Part shown: positions 17,634-26,310 of the stretch, in pieces
How the letters are laid out: each line of letters opens with the position of its first letter
How positions within the stretch are numbered: the first letter of the stretch is position 1
Assembly: GCA_947492185.1 (NCBI GenBank)
Contig: CANLMR010000007.1
Span: 1-64,000, forward strand
Length of the DNA stretch: 64,000 nucleotides
Direction of reading: 5' to 3'
DNA from: an uncultured Tenacibaculum sp.
GTDB taxonomy: Bacteria > Bacteroidota > Bacteroidia > Flavobacteriales > Flavobacteriaceae
Position numbers and translations under genes: made by a program
Notes under the pieces: model-generated
The model's input: only the letters and a program-made list of their open reading frames with translations
Databases searched by the model: none
What the model was told of the DNA's origin: nothing

Positions 17634-18344
17634 ATGAATCAAAATAAAGAATTTAAAATCTCGAATGATGTATTTGCTCTACCAGTGGTATTTGTCTTTT
17701 TTATTTGGTTTGTGTATTGGATAGAAATTAAATTTGGTTTTAATTTTAACAAGTTTGGAGTTTTGCCAAGAACTTTTAGTGGTTTCAAAGGTGTTTTCTT
17801 TACACATTTCATTCATAGTGACACAAAGCATCTCTTTAATAATTCAGTGCCTCTTTTCGTGCTTTTAATGAGTTTAATGTATTTCTATAGGTCGGTTGCA
17901 ATTAAAGTTTTGATTTATGGAGGTTTTTTAACTGGATTTTTAACTTGGGTTATTGGTAGAGAATCTTATCATATTGGAGCTAGTGGAATTGTATATCTAT
18001 TATTTAGCTTTGTTTTTTTTAGCGGAATAATTAAAAGTCATTATCGTTTAGTAGCGATGTCTTTAATTACTATTTTTTTATACGGAAGTATGATTTGGTA
18101 TGTTTTTCCTATAAAAGAAGGAATGTCTTGGGAAGGACATTTATCTGGTTTTTTATCTGGAATTCTTTTTGCTATTTTATACAGAAAGTATGGAATAGTT
18201 AAAGAAAAATATGTGTTTTCAAAAACAGACTTCGATGATAGATTTGATGAAAATGGCAATTATGTAGAACATGTTCCTGAGGAAGAAATCCAAACTCCAT
18301 TAATAACGTATAGATATATTTATAAAACAGAAGAGGAGGAGTAG
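17634..18344 (+). CDS. Rhomboid-family intramembrane serine protease
   Basis: A 236-residue membrane protein with six hydrophobic segments. It has the rhomboid signatures HLFNNSVPLFV (the HN-type segment), the catalytic Ser at about 117 in GASGIVY and the catalytic His at about 169 in WEGHLSGFLSGIL. It cleaves substrates inside the inner membrane. The C-terminal ~50 residues are charged and cytoplasmic (DRFDENGNYVEHVPEEE). Substrates are unknown. Confidence 0.93.
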   Translation: MNQNKEFKISNDVFALPVVFVFFIWFVYWIEIKFGFNFNKFGVLPRTFSGFKGVFFTHFIHSDTKHLFNNSVPLFVLLMSLMYFYRSVAIKVLIYGGFLTGFLTWVIGRESYHIGASGIVYLLFSFVFFSGIIKSHYRLVAMSLITIFLYGSMIWYVFPIKEGMSWEGHLSGFLSGILFAILYRKYGIVKEKYVFSKTDFDDRFDENGNYVEHVPEEEIQTPLITYRYIYKTEEEE

Positions 18345-18351
18345 TTTACAC

Positions 18352-19089
18352 TTACATCCTTTGACGAATAGTTTCGTAAAGAAATGCGCCACATGCAACA
18401 GAAACATTTAATGAATCAATTTCTCCAAGTAGTGGTAACTTCCCTTTGTAATCTACCATTTTTAATATAGAATTACTTACTCCTTTATGCTCTGATCCCA
18501 TAATAATGGCTAGAGGTTGATTTAAATCTATGTCATAAACTGAGTCTTCAGTTTTTTCAGTTGCAGCAACTAATTTTATTTCCGCAGCTTGTAATTGAAA
18601 AATTGCATCTTTAATATGATCTACTTTACATATTGGTAATTTAAAAGCTGCTCCCGCAGAGGTTTTAATTGTTTCTGAATTTACTGGCGCACTACCGCTT
18701 TTTTGGATTATAATAGCATCTACTCCAGTACATTCTGCAGTTCGAATAATTGCACCAAAATTTCTAACATCTGATAGTTGATCTAAAACTAAAAACAAAG
18801 GTGTTTTATTAGATTCAATAACATTTTCAATAATCTGTTCAAGGTTAGCAAATTCTATTGGAGAAATTTTAGCAACAGCACCTTGATGATTATTATGCTT
18901 AGATAGTCTATTGAGTTTTTCAACTGGAACAACACTAATAGATATTTTATTTTTCTTTAAAATTTTATCTAATTGAAAGAAAAGATCTCCTCGTAAACCT
19001 TTTTGCAGATACACTTTTTCTAATGTAGATCCACTTTCTATAGCTTCAATAATAGCCCTTATTCCAAAAATAACAGTCGATTGTTCCAT
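18352..19089 (-). CDS. rlmB: 23S rRNA (guanosine-2'-O-)-methyltransferase RlmB (SpoU/TrmH family)
   Basis: A 245-residue SPOUT methyltransferase. The N-terminal substrate-binding domain (VIFGIRAIIEAIESGSTLEK) is followed by the knotted catalytic domain with the three SpoU motifs LDQLSDVRNFGAIIRTAECTG, IMGSEHKGVS and LNVSVACGAFLYETIRQR. It 2'-O-methylates G2251-equivalent guanosine of 23S rRNA. The start at 19089 (MEQSTVIFG) fits the family; the longer track start at 19128 runs into the upstream terminator. A TACTTTTG box on the minus strand (19094-19101) lies 4 bases from this ATG. Confidence 0.93.
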   Translation of the reverse strand: MEQSTVIFGIRAIIEAIESGSTLEKVYLQKGLRGDLFFQLDKILKKNKISISVVPVEKLNRLSKHNNHQGAVAKISPIEFANLEQIIENVIESNKTPLFLVLDQLSDVRNFGAIIRTAECTGVDAIIIQKSGSAPVNSETIKTSAGAAFKLPICKVDHIKDAIFQLQAAEIKLVAATEKTEDSVYDIDLNQPLAIIMGSEHKGVSNSILKMVDYKGKLPLLGEIDSLNVSVACGAFLYETIRQRM

Positions 19090-19116
19090 GCTGCAAAAGT
19101 AACTTAATTTATGACA

Positions 19117-19147
19117 AAAAAAAACCACCTTTTAAAAGGTGGTTTTT
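19117..19147 (-). terminator. Rho-independent terminator after the first SusC/SusD operon
   Basis: A self-complementary AAAACCACCTTTT / AAAAGGTGGTTTT hairpin with A and T runs on both sides. It lies 24 bases after the stop of the 19171 lipoprotein gene on the minus strand and just before rlmB. Confidence 0.85.
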
Positions 19148-19170
19148 TAAACACTTTATTGTTTTAAATA

Positions 19171-19905
19171 TTATAATGTGAACTGCGCAGAATAATTTCC
19201 TCCGTAATTCCCAGATAAATCGATTAAAGTTGCACCATTTGCTGTTAAAACATAAGCAGTACCACCATCTCCATAACCATCAAAAGCTTGGAATGTATAA
19301 GTACCATTTGGTAAACAATTTACAAGATCTAAAGATCCAGTGAAATCTGTGTAAGCACCGAATGCTAAAGGATCATTACTAGCCATAACAGCAGCACCTG
19401 AAGCATCTAAAATTCTCCAAGCAGCTTCTTCTGGCCAGTCATCAAAAGTAATAGTTAATTTAGCTTTTGTTTCTCCATCAGGACAAGATTGAGACATAGG
19501 AATAACTAAATCTTCACCAACATTTAAACCACTAGTTTGAGTAAGTCTTAAAACTAATTTCTTTTCTGTTGTTAAATCTAAATTAATACTAGTAAAATCG
19601 ATATTAAATTTAGCCTCATTACTATTAGCAGGAATAGTAATGCTAGAAGGTACACTATAAGAAGCTGGATCAGCATCAGTATCTTCAGTAACCATAATAT
19701 CAATTACTCTATCAGAACCTGTTTTATTTGCAGTAAAAATTGTAATCTCTTTAGTCTCTTGAGCTCCGTCAGGAAGACTTACTACAACGGCATCACTAGC
19801 AAATGTCGCAAATGCTGGAGCGTCAAAGTCATCAATTGTATCTTTACAACTATTTAAAGTAGCTAAACCTAAAGCAGCTACTAAAAGTAATTTTATGTTT
19901 TTCAT
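19171..19905 (-). CDS. Surface lipoprotein accompanying SusC/SusD (hypothetical)
   Basis: A 244-residue protein with lipoprotein signal MKNIKLLLVAALGLATLNSC. A beta-sandwich-like region follows (EITIFTANKTGSDRVIDIMV, ITIPANSNEAKFNIDFT), then a C-terminal module with CLPNGTYTFQAFDGYGDGG, a pattern seen in secreted Bacteroidota proteins. It is 61 bp downstream of a SusD gene and ends at a terminator, so it is the last gene of that uptake operon and may be a surface substrate-binding or accessory lipoprotein (inference). Confidence 0.75.
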   Translation of the reverse strand: MKNIKLLLVAALGLATLNSCKDTIDDFDAPAFATFASDAVVVSLPDGAQETKEITIFTANKTGSDRVIDIMVTEDTDADPASYSVPSSITIPANSNEAKFNIDFTSINLDLTTEKKLVLRLTQTSGLNVGEDLVIPMSQSCPDGETKAKLTITFDDWPEEAAWRILDASGAAVMASNDPLAFGAYTDFTGSLDLVNCLPNGTYTFQAFDGYGDGGTAYVLTANGATLIDLSGNYGGNYSAQFTL

Positions 19906-19966
19906 ATATGTAAGGGTTAAAATCCATCTTAAGCTAAATACTTAAGATGGATTAAGTTATTATATA

Positions 19967-21490
19967 TTATAAATTTTGATCGTTAACGAACGGATTGTTT
20001 TGGATTTCATCTTGTGGAATCTCAAACTGGAAACGCTCACTATTATAAGGAATTGGAGTTCCTACTAAAGATAAGTGGTTGTTACCTCTTGTCGCAGTAG
20101 CTTTATTACGTTTTAAAGCTAAGTAACTCTTACCTTCACCCCAAAACTCGATACGAGTTTGTAAATAGATTTCATCTAATAAAGCTTGACCACTTAATGC
20201 ATCAACATAAGAATTATCAGGAACTCTTCTAGCTAATAAAGCTTTTAAAGAAGCTCTTGCAGGACCTACATTACCAGCTCTAGCATTAGCTTCAGCATTT
20301 AATAAGTAAGCCTCTTCAATACGCATGTATACATAATCTGCAGTAATACCAAAGTTAGTACCAGATCCGAAAGAAGTAGTACCAGCTACAGCTGCAGACC
20401 AATAGAACTTTAATAATGGTTGTAAGTGTCTACCATTAGCAGGATCATCTAAGAACTGAGCTTTTCTAGCATCATTTGCAGGAATAGCATCAAATAAATC
20501 TTGGTCCATTACTTTGTAGTCACCAGCCCAAGCATAACTAAATGAATAAGCATCTACTTGACCCCACCATGAGATTAATCCTAATCCTAATTCAGGTGTA
20601 ATATCAATACCCCATAACCAGCTTGGAGAGTTAACATCGTTAAATCCATTAGTAACATCAGCAGCAGCTAACATTGTATGGTTACCAGCGTTGATAACTT
20701 GTTGAGTTAAAGTAGCAACATCAGCATCTCTACCTCCTTTTGCACCTAAAACATAAGCCAATAACATACGAGCTACATCTTGGTTTACAGCACTTTTAGC
20801 AGTTCTGTTGAAACCATTTAATAATGTAATAGCATCGTTTAAGTCATTTTCCATTTGAGTATATACTTCTTCTGCTGTAGACTTAGGTAAGTTACCAGCT
20901 GTTTCACCAATTGGCATTGGTAAAATAGGCTCAGAAGCATTATATTCTTTTTGGTAGTACTGAGCTAAATAGAAATAAGAGTGAGCTCTCATTGCTTTAG
21001 CTTGCCCCATAGAGAATTTACTATCATCATTAGCAGGTACAGCATCATTACCACCTAAATTTTGGATAATTGTATTCGCAGATCTAATAATTCTGTAGTA
21101 GTATCTCCAAACTTGTCTGTTATCACCAAAAGTGAAATCTTCCATTGCTTGTAATTCTGTGATACTAGCTCTATACCATCCAAAAGTACTTAAGCTTAAA
21201 GCCATATCTCCACAAACCATATCTCCAAAAACGTCATAAGATTTGTGTCCGAAATCATCGTGTCCACCAGTTCCACCTGAACCAGCTTGAACCATTTGTG
21301 CATACATACCAGAAACGAATGCAGCTGGAATTGCTAAGTTTGTTTCTGCTCCTTGTTCTAATTGAGCAGATGTTAATGAAGTTGTAGGTTGACTATCCTG
21401 GGCAACTCCATCATTTCTTAATAATTCGTCACTACAGCTATATGAAATAGCTAATAAACTTGTAACGAATAATATTTTAATTTTTTTCAT
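19967..21490 (-). CDS. SusD/RagB-family nutrient-binding lipoprotein
   Basis: A 507-residue lipoprotein (lipobox region ISYSCSD). The SusD-like N-terminal TPR part contains VWRYYYRIIRSANTIIQNL and AKAMRAHSYFYLAQYYQKEY. The C-terminal region has YVYMRIEEAYLLNAEANARAG and IYLQTRIEFWGEGKSYLALKR, both family signatures. It forms the lid on the SusC transporter barrel at the cell surface. It starts 21 bases after its SusC partner. The ligand is not readable; no adjacent glycoside hydrolase is present, so a carbohydrate is not implied. Confidence 0.93.
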   Translation of the reverse strand: MKKIKILFVTSLLAISYSCSDELLRNDGVAQDSQPTTSLTSAQLEQGAETNLAIPAAFVSGMYAQMVQAGSGGTGGHDDFGHKSYDVFGDMVCGDMALSLSTFGWYRASITELQAMEDFTFGDNRQVWRYYYRIIRSANTIIQNLGGNDAVPANDDSKFSMGQAKAMRAHSYFYLAQYYQKEYNASEPILPMPIGETAGNLPKSTAEEVYTQMENDLNDAITLLNGFNRTAKSAVNQDVARMLLAYVLGAKGGRDADVATLTQQVINAGNHTMLAAADVTNGFNDVNSPSWLWGIDITPELGLGLISWWGQVDAYSFSYAWAGDYKVMDQDLFDAIPANDARKAQFLDDPANGRHLQPLLKFYWSAAVAGTTSFGSGTNFGITADYVYMRIEEAYLLNAEANARAGNVGPARASLKALLARRVPDNSYVDALSGQALLDEIYLQTRIEFWGEGKSYLALKRNKATATRGNNHLSLVGTPIPYNSERFQFEIPQDEIQNNPFVNDQNL

Positions 21491-21511
21491 GATTAAATAA
21501 GTTTTTTAAAA

Positions 21512-24500
21512 TTAAAATTTAACTCTTACCCCCATTGTGATTGTCGTTGCAGGAGCATAGATTCTACGCCCTGAGTTACCTGCTTCTCTAATTGCAGGGT
21601 TGAACCCTTCTCTTGCAGTGTTGATAAATAAATTATCACCCGACACCCAAATGTTGATACCATCAATTCCAGAGTTTTCCATAAAGTTGCTAGGTACAGA
21701 ATAACCTATTCTAGCATTATTTAAAGCAATAAAGTCAGTACTTGTAACAAAACGAGAAGATAAAGAAGTTGAATTTACTACTGCGTTATCAGATAGTAAA
21801 GGAACATCAGTAATATCTCCAGGTTGTTGCCATCTGTTTCTAATGTCTGTGTGGAAGTTATTTCCAGCAGCACCAAAACGATCACTCATTAATTCAGCAT
21901 ATTGTCCATCATAAGCATAACCACCTAAGCTATATGTAAATTGAGTAGCAAAGTCAAATGCTCCTAATTTCCCAGATAATCTAAAAGCACCTCTTACATC
22001 AGGAATAAATGATTTATCTAAGAATACTTGAGTTGCATTTGCATAAGTTTTAGTAACTTGTTTTTTGATGTTTGTATCACCACCAGCATTTCTATATTCA
22101 AATAACGAACTAGTTGTACTAGCGTCACCGTTTGGTAATGTAGAAAAATCTTCTTCTCCAGCATCTAATACACCGTTATCATTTGCATCATCGTAGTACT
22201 GGTACCACATTGGCGCTCCATCAGATGGATCAACACCAGCCCACTCTTGCATAAAGAAGTCGAAAATTGAACGACCAACAGCAAAAGCATAAGCTCCATC
22301 AGGACTAGATCCTGAATCAATTACTTTTTGTCTATTTGTAGATGGATCAAGAGGCATTACTAACATTTCGTTTTGTAACATCTCACCATTAACAGCTAAA
22401 TCTAACTTAAAGTTCTCTGTGTTTACTAAATGACCAGTAACATCAAATTCAAAACCAGCATTTAATACCTCTCCATCATTTACTAAGATAGAAGCAATAC
22501 CGTCAGAAGGTCCAACTCTTTGGTTGAAGAATAAGTTATCAGTAGTTTTTCTATAGTAATCAAAGTTAGCGTCTACATAGTTTCCAATACTCATCTCTAA
22601 ACCAGCTTGCCATTGTCTTGAAGTTTCCCAAGTTAAATCAGGGTTACCAGGAGTAGCTAAGTCAAGTGCTAAATTACCACCAACTAAGTTCGCATTAAAT
22701 ACATCGAAACCAGAAGCAGTTCCAGCTCCATCTTGATCACCAGTTACCCCCCAAGAAGCCTTAGCTTTTAAGTAAGAGAAGAAACTATCTTGCATGAAAT
22801 CTTCTTCACTAATTACCCAAGCAGCACCTATAGATCCGAATGTACCCCACTTGTCATTAACAAAACGAGAAGAACCATCCGTTCTTAAAGATCCAGTTAA
22901 GTAATATTTGTTAGCGAAGTTATAATTAACCTGTCCAAAGTAAGACTCAATAGCAGATCCGTTTTGAGAACCGAAAGCTGGAGATTGAGACTCTAAGTAG
23001 TTATTTGCATTGAATAATCCAGGAATGATAACATTAGATTTGTTAATTCCATTTTGCTCAAATCTTCTTTCAAAAGTTTCGTGAGCGGCTAAAGCCTCAA
23101 TAGAGTGATCACCGAAAGAAGTTTTATAACGTAATAATTGTAAGAACGTTTGAGACCATCTAACAGTATCAGTTAAACCTAATGTACCATTAGATGCAGC
23201 ATTTGTTCCATAAACATGGTTAGCCATGTTTATAAATCTATTTAAAGAATATTGACCACCAAACTTAGTTTCGAAAGTTAATCCTTCAGATAATTTGAAA
23301 TCAGCGTTAATGTTACCATTAATAGCATGAGTTTCACCACCATTAAAGTCTAAAATAGCAGAACCGATTGGGTTTAATAAGTTTGCATTTGGTCTAGATC
23401 TTGTGAATCCGTTTGCAGATGCAGTTGGAGATCCATAATCATATTGGAAACCTCCAAAAATAGGATCTGGAATTTTATCTCCAGTTCCAGGGAATCTAGC
23501 AAATACTGGATAAATAGGAGCCATTTTATCAGCAAATTCAAATACGTTTTCAGAACCTACAGTTTGACCATTATTAGTTGTTTGAGAAAAAGCATAACCA
23601 ATGTTAGATTGAAGTCTTAACCAATCTTTAACATCAGATGTTAAATTTAATCTCGTAGTATATCTTTTGAAATCAGAGTTTAAAGAATATCCACTATCAT
23701 TTAAGTAACCCATAGAAACGAAGTACTTAGATTTAGCAGAACCACCTCCCATACGAAGGTTAGCTTCAGTTCTGATTCCTTCACCAAAAGCAAAATCTGC
23801 GTATTTTTCAGGATCAAATAATCTTTGAACCCCAGATCTTACAGATCTTGTAGCTGGGTCAATTAAAGAAGCTGCATCTGCAACATTCCACATGTTGTAT
23901 CCTTGACCAATACCGTTACCACCTAATAAAGTAGCGTTAGCAAAACCAACAGGATCAGCATTTCCAGTTACAACACCTCTGTTAAATAAACCTTCCCATA
24001 CTAAACCAATATATTCTTCAGGGTTTTGAATTACATTATATCTAGGTATAATTTGAACGTTTACCCCTGACTTAACATCAGCTTCGATATATGATTTCTC
24101 TGAAGAAGTACCAGACTTTGTAGTAATTAAGATTACCCCGTTTGCACCTCTAGATCCATAAATTGCAGTTGCAGTTGCATCTTTAAGTACAGTAGTACTT
24201 TTAATATCTGCAGGGTTTACAGAGTTAAGATCAAATGTTCCAGCAAAAGGAATACCATCAATTACATATAAAGGAGCTCTGTTACCATTTGGAGAACCAT
24301 AACCACGAACACGAACAGTACCAATAGTACCTGGTTGCCCAGAAGTGTTAATTACAGTTACCCCAGCCACTTCCCCCGCTAACGCCTGAGAAACGTTAGT
24401 AAAAGATTTAGCCTCTAGGTTTTCAGTTGCTACAGTTGCAGCAGTACCCGCATACGATTGTTTAGTTGCTGTACCATAACCTACCACTATAACCTCTTCA

Positions 24501-24799
24501 AGTAAATTGTCAGTTTCAAGAGTTAAACTGATGTTGTTAGATGAACCTACTACTCTTTCAGCAGATTTCATACCAACAAAGCTAAAAACTAAAACATCAC
24601 CTGTCTTTGCTTTAATAGAGTAGTTACCATCAAAATCAGTTTCAGTACCAGAAGTAGTACCTTTTTTTAATACACTAACCCCAGGTAGCGGACCTGATTC
24701 ATCAGAAACAGTACCTGAAATCGTTCTCTCTTGCGCAAAGGAAATTTGCACAACCAACGCTAACAAAAGCGTTAAAATTCCATTAAACTTTGTTTTCAT
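21512..24799 (-). CDS. SusC/RagA-family TonB-dependent outer-membrane transporter
   Basis: A 1095-residue protein from the ATG at 24799 (signal peptide MKTKFNGILTLLLALVVQIS; the track start at 24823 only adds 8 residues). In order: a carboxypeptidase-D-like regulatory domain (GTVSDESGPLPGVSVLKKG), a TonB-box-like LEEVIVVGYGTATK, a plug domain with PLYVIDGIPFAG and ATAIYGSRGANGVILITTK, and a large barrel ending in TTITMGVRVKF. It takes up large substrates with its SusD partner using TonB energy. The N-terminal part is closely similar to the second SusC in this window. Confidence 0.95.
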   Translation of the reverse strand: MKTKFNGILTLLLALVVQISFAQERTISGTVSDESGPLPGVSVLKKGTTSGTETDFDGNYSIKAKTGDVLVFSFVGMKSAERVVGSSNNISLTLETDNLLEEVIVVGYGTATKQSYAGTAATVATENLEAKSFTNVSQALAGEVAGVTVINTSGQPGTIGTVRVRGYGSPNGNRAPLYVIDGIPFAGTFDLNSVNPADIKSTTVLKDATATAIYGSRGANGVILITTKSGTSSEKSYIEADVKSGVNVQIIPRYNVIQNPEEYIGLVWEGLFNRGVVTGNADPVGFANATLLGGNGIGQGYNMWNVADAASLIDPATRSVRSGVQRLFDPEKYADFAFGEGIRTEANLRMGGGSAKSKYFVSMGYLNDSGYSLNSDFKRYTTRLNLTSDVKDWLRLQSNIGYAFSQTTNNGQTVGSENVFEFADKMAPIYPVFARFPGTGDKIPDPIFGGFQYDYGSPTASANGFTRSRPNANLLNPIGSAILDFNGGETHAINGNINADFKLSEGLTFETKFGGQYSLNRFINMANHVYGTNAASNGTLGLTDTVRWSQTFLQLLRYKTSFGDHSIEALAAHETFERRFEQNGINKSNVIIPGLFNANNYLESQSPAFGSQNGSAIESYFGQVNYNFANKYYLTGSLRTDGSSRFVNDKWGTFGSIGAAWVISEEDFMQDSFFSYLKAKASWGVTGDQDGAGTASGFDVFNANLVGGNLALDLATPGNPDLTWETSRQWQAGLEMSIGNYVDANFDYYRKTTDNLFFNQRVGPSDGIASILVNDGEVLNAGFEFDVTGHLVNTENFKLDLAVNGEMLQNEMLVMPLDPSTNRQKVIDSGSSPDGAYAFAVGRSIFDFFMQEWAGVDPSDGAPMWYQYYDDANDNGVLDAGEEDFSTLPNGDASTTSSLFEYRNAGGDTNIKKQVTKTYANATQVFLDKSFIPDVRGAFRLSGKLGAFDFATQFTYSLGGYAYDGQYAELMSDRFGAAGNNFHTDIRNRWQQPGDITDVPLLSDNAVVNSTSLSSRFVTSTDFIALNNARIGYSVPSNFMENSGIDGINIWVSGDNLFINTAREGFNPAIREAGNSGRRIYAPATTITMGVRVKF

Positions 24800-24957
24800 T
24801 GTATAATTGTTTGAATTAATCAAACGCTAAAGTCTTAATTTTATCTTAAATAAACAATTTTTTAACAGAAAAAACGATGTAGCTTTATTTATAAATTATT
24901 GTAGAAAGTTTTCTTTTAACGAATAAATAAGAAAAATGCTCTTTTCTTCAAAACTTT

Positions 24958-26310
24958 CTATTTTTGGGTTTTAGATAAGTAACTTATTGATTCATTGTGT
25001 TTTTCGAATACTTTTTGACCTTGTATTAAACCTAAATCGATAGCAGATCTATAATGTATGCCTCCATAAAGTCTACTTATAGCAGCTTCTTTTGCAGCGT
25101 TTCTAAAAGAAGAAAATTTTCTAATAGGTAAACCATAAGGTAGTTCAGTAGTGTCATCAAATTGAAAATTGTCACCAAATACATCTGTTAATGTTTCTGA
25201 AGCTGCTCCTGAAACAACAGAATGTCCACTCGTATATTCAGGGAAAGGTGGAGTTTGTAAAACGGGCTCCCAAGATTCATCTAAATGATTATTGATTAGT
25301 GTTTCGGGTCTAACTAAATTACTTCTGTATTTTTCATCCCAACAACTAATAAAAGCATCTGCTATTGAAATTGATGTTTTAGTATAAGCATAAACAGTTT
25401 CCTCAAAAGTTGAATTAGTTTTCTTACAAGCAATTTTACAAATACCAATCCAGTGGGCTCCAGGAGTGATTTTTTTAGAAGCAAACATAAAATGACCTCT
25501 TGTAACTGAAACATAAGGATTACAGTCCCAAAATCTGGCAATAGCTATTTCTTCTGAACTATCTCCTTTATTATTAATTTCTTTAGTAACATTATATACT
25601 TCCATTAATTCTTTGTGAAAATCTGTGTTCTTTTCTAAAGAAAACTTTGGAGGTGCTTTTGGTTTGAATTGTGAAGCGGAATCTAAAGCAAAAGTTCTTA
25701 TCTTATTCCAATGTGGTTCTATAGCATCCATATATGAAGGCGGAGTGGGTTTCCATTGTGAAGGATCGTCACTAAGGATATTATGCTCAGGCATAGTTCT
25801 AGTTTGAGCGTAATTGTCTCTATTCATCCATTCTATAATTTGTTTAGAATAATGTATTCCGTGATTTTTTGCTTTATCAAAACTACTTTCATTTTGATTC
25901 TTCCAATTATTATATAGACTATCTCTGTAAGTAGTAAGTTTTTCTTTTGAGAAAATTAACTCTTTTGCAACATCTATATAAGCTATTAATGAAGCTAATT
26001 TTTTATTTGTGTTATTGGTTGAATTTAGTTGGTTTAGATTTAAGCCGTTCAATTGTGTTGATAAACTTTTGTATTTTGAAGCTTCAGTATTTAATGCTTC
26101 GTATGCTGCTATATTTGGATAAACGTAAATTCTACTAGCAACTGGAGGAGAAAATACATCATGAATCATGATCTGTGTCAAATGATCAACTATAGCATGG
26201 TATTGTTCTGAAGATATTTTAATTTCCTTTTTTTCTTGAGAACAAGAGAAAAATAGAAAGGGTAAAACAAAAATAGATATATGTTTAATTGATAATGTTT
26301 TAATTTTCAT
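24958..26310 (-). CDS. Vanadium-dependent haloperoxidase-family lipoprotein (PAP2 superfamily)
   Basis: A 450-residue protein. The signal ends in a lipobox (FLFFSCSQ). The C-terminal PAP2/vanadium site is visible: EYTSGHSVVSGAASETLTD (core SGH) and AAISRLYGGIHYRSAIDLG (the SRxxxGxHxxxD-type motif with His). The family oxidises halides with H2O2 or acts as acid phosphatase; which applies here cannot be decided. The start at 26310 (MKIKTLSIK) overlaps the end of the upstream FG-GAP gene by 11 bases, so the two are translationally coupled. Similar pairs next to SusC/SusD are common in marine Bacteroidota. Confidence 0.85.
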   Translation of the reverse strand: MKIKTLSIKHISIFVLPFLFFSCSQEKKEIKISSEQYHAIVDHLTQIMIHDVFSPPVASRIYVYPNIAAYEALNTEASKYKSLSTQLNGLNLNQLNSTNNTNKKLASLIAYIDVAKELIFSKEKLTTYRDSLYNNWKNQNESSFDKAKNHGIHYSKQIIEWMNRDNYAQTRTMPEHNILSDDPSQWKPTPPSYMDAIEPHWNKIRTFALDSASQFKPKAPPKFSLEKNTDFHKELMEVYNVTKEINNKGDSSEEIAIARFWDCNPYVSVTRGHFMFASKKITPGAHWIGICKIACKKTNSTFEETVYAYTKTSISIADAFISCWDEKYRSNLVRPETLINNHLDESWEPVLQTPPFPEYTSGHSVVSGAASETLTDVFGDNFQFDDTTELPYGLPIRKFSSFRNAAKEAAISRLYGGIHYRSAIDLGLIQGQKVFEKHNESISYLSKTQK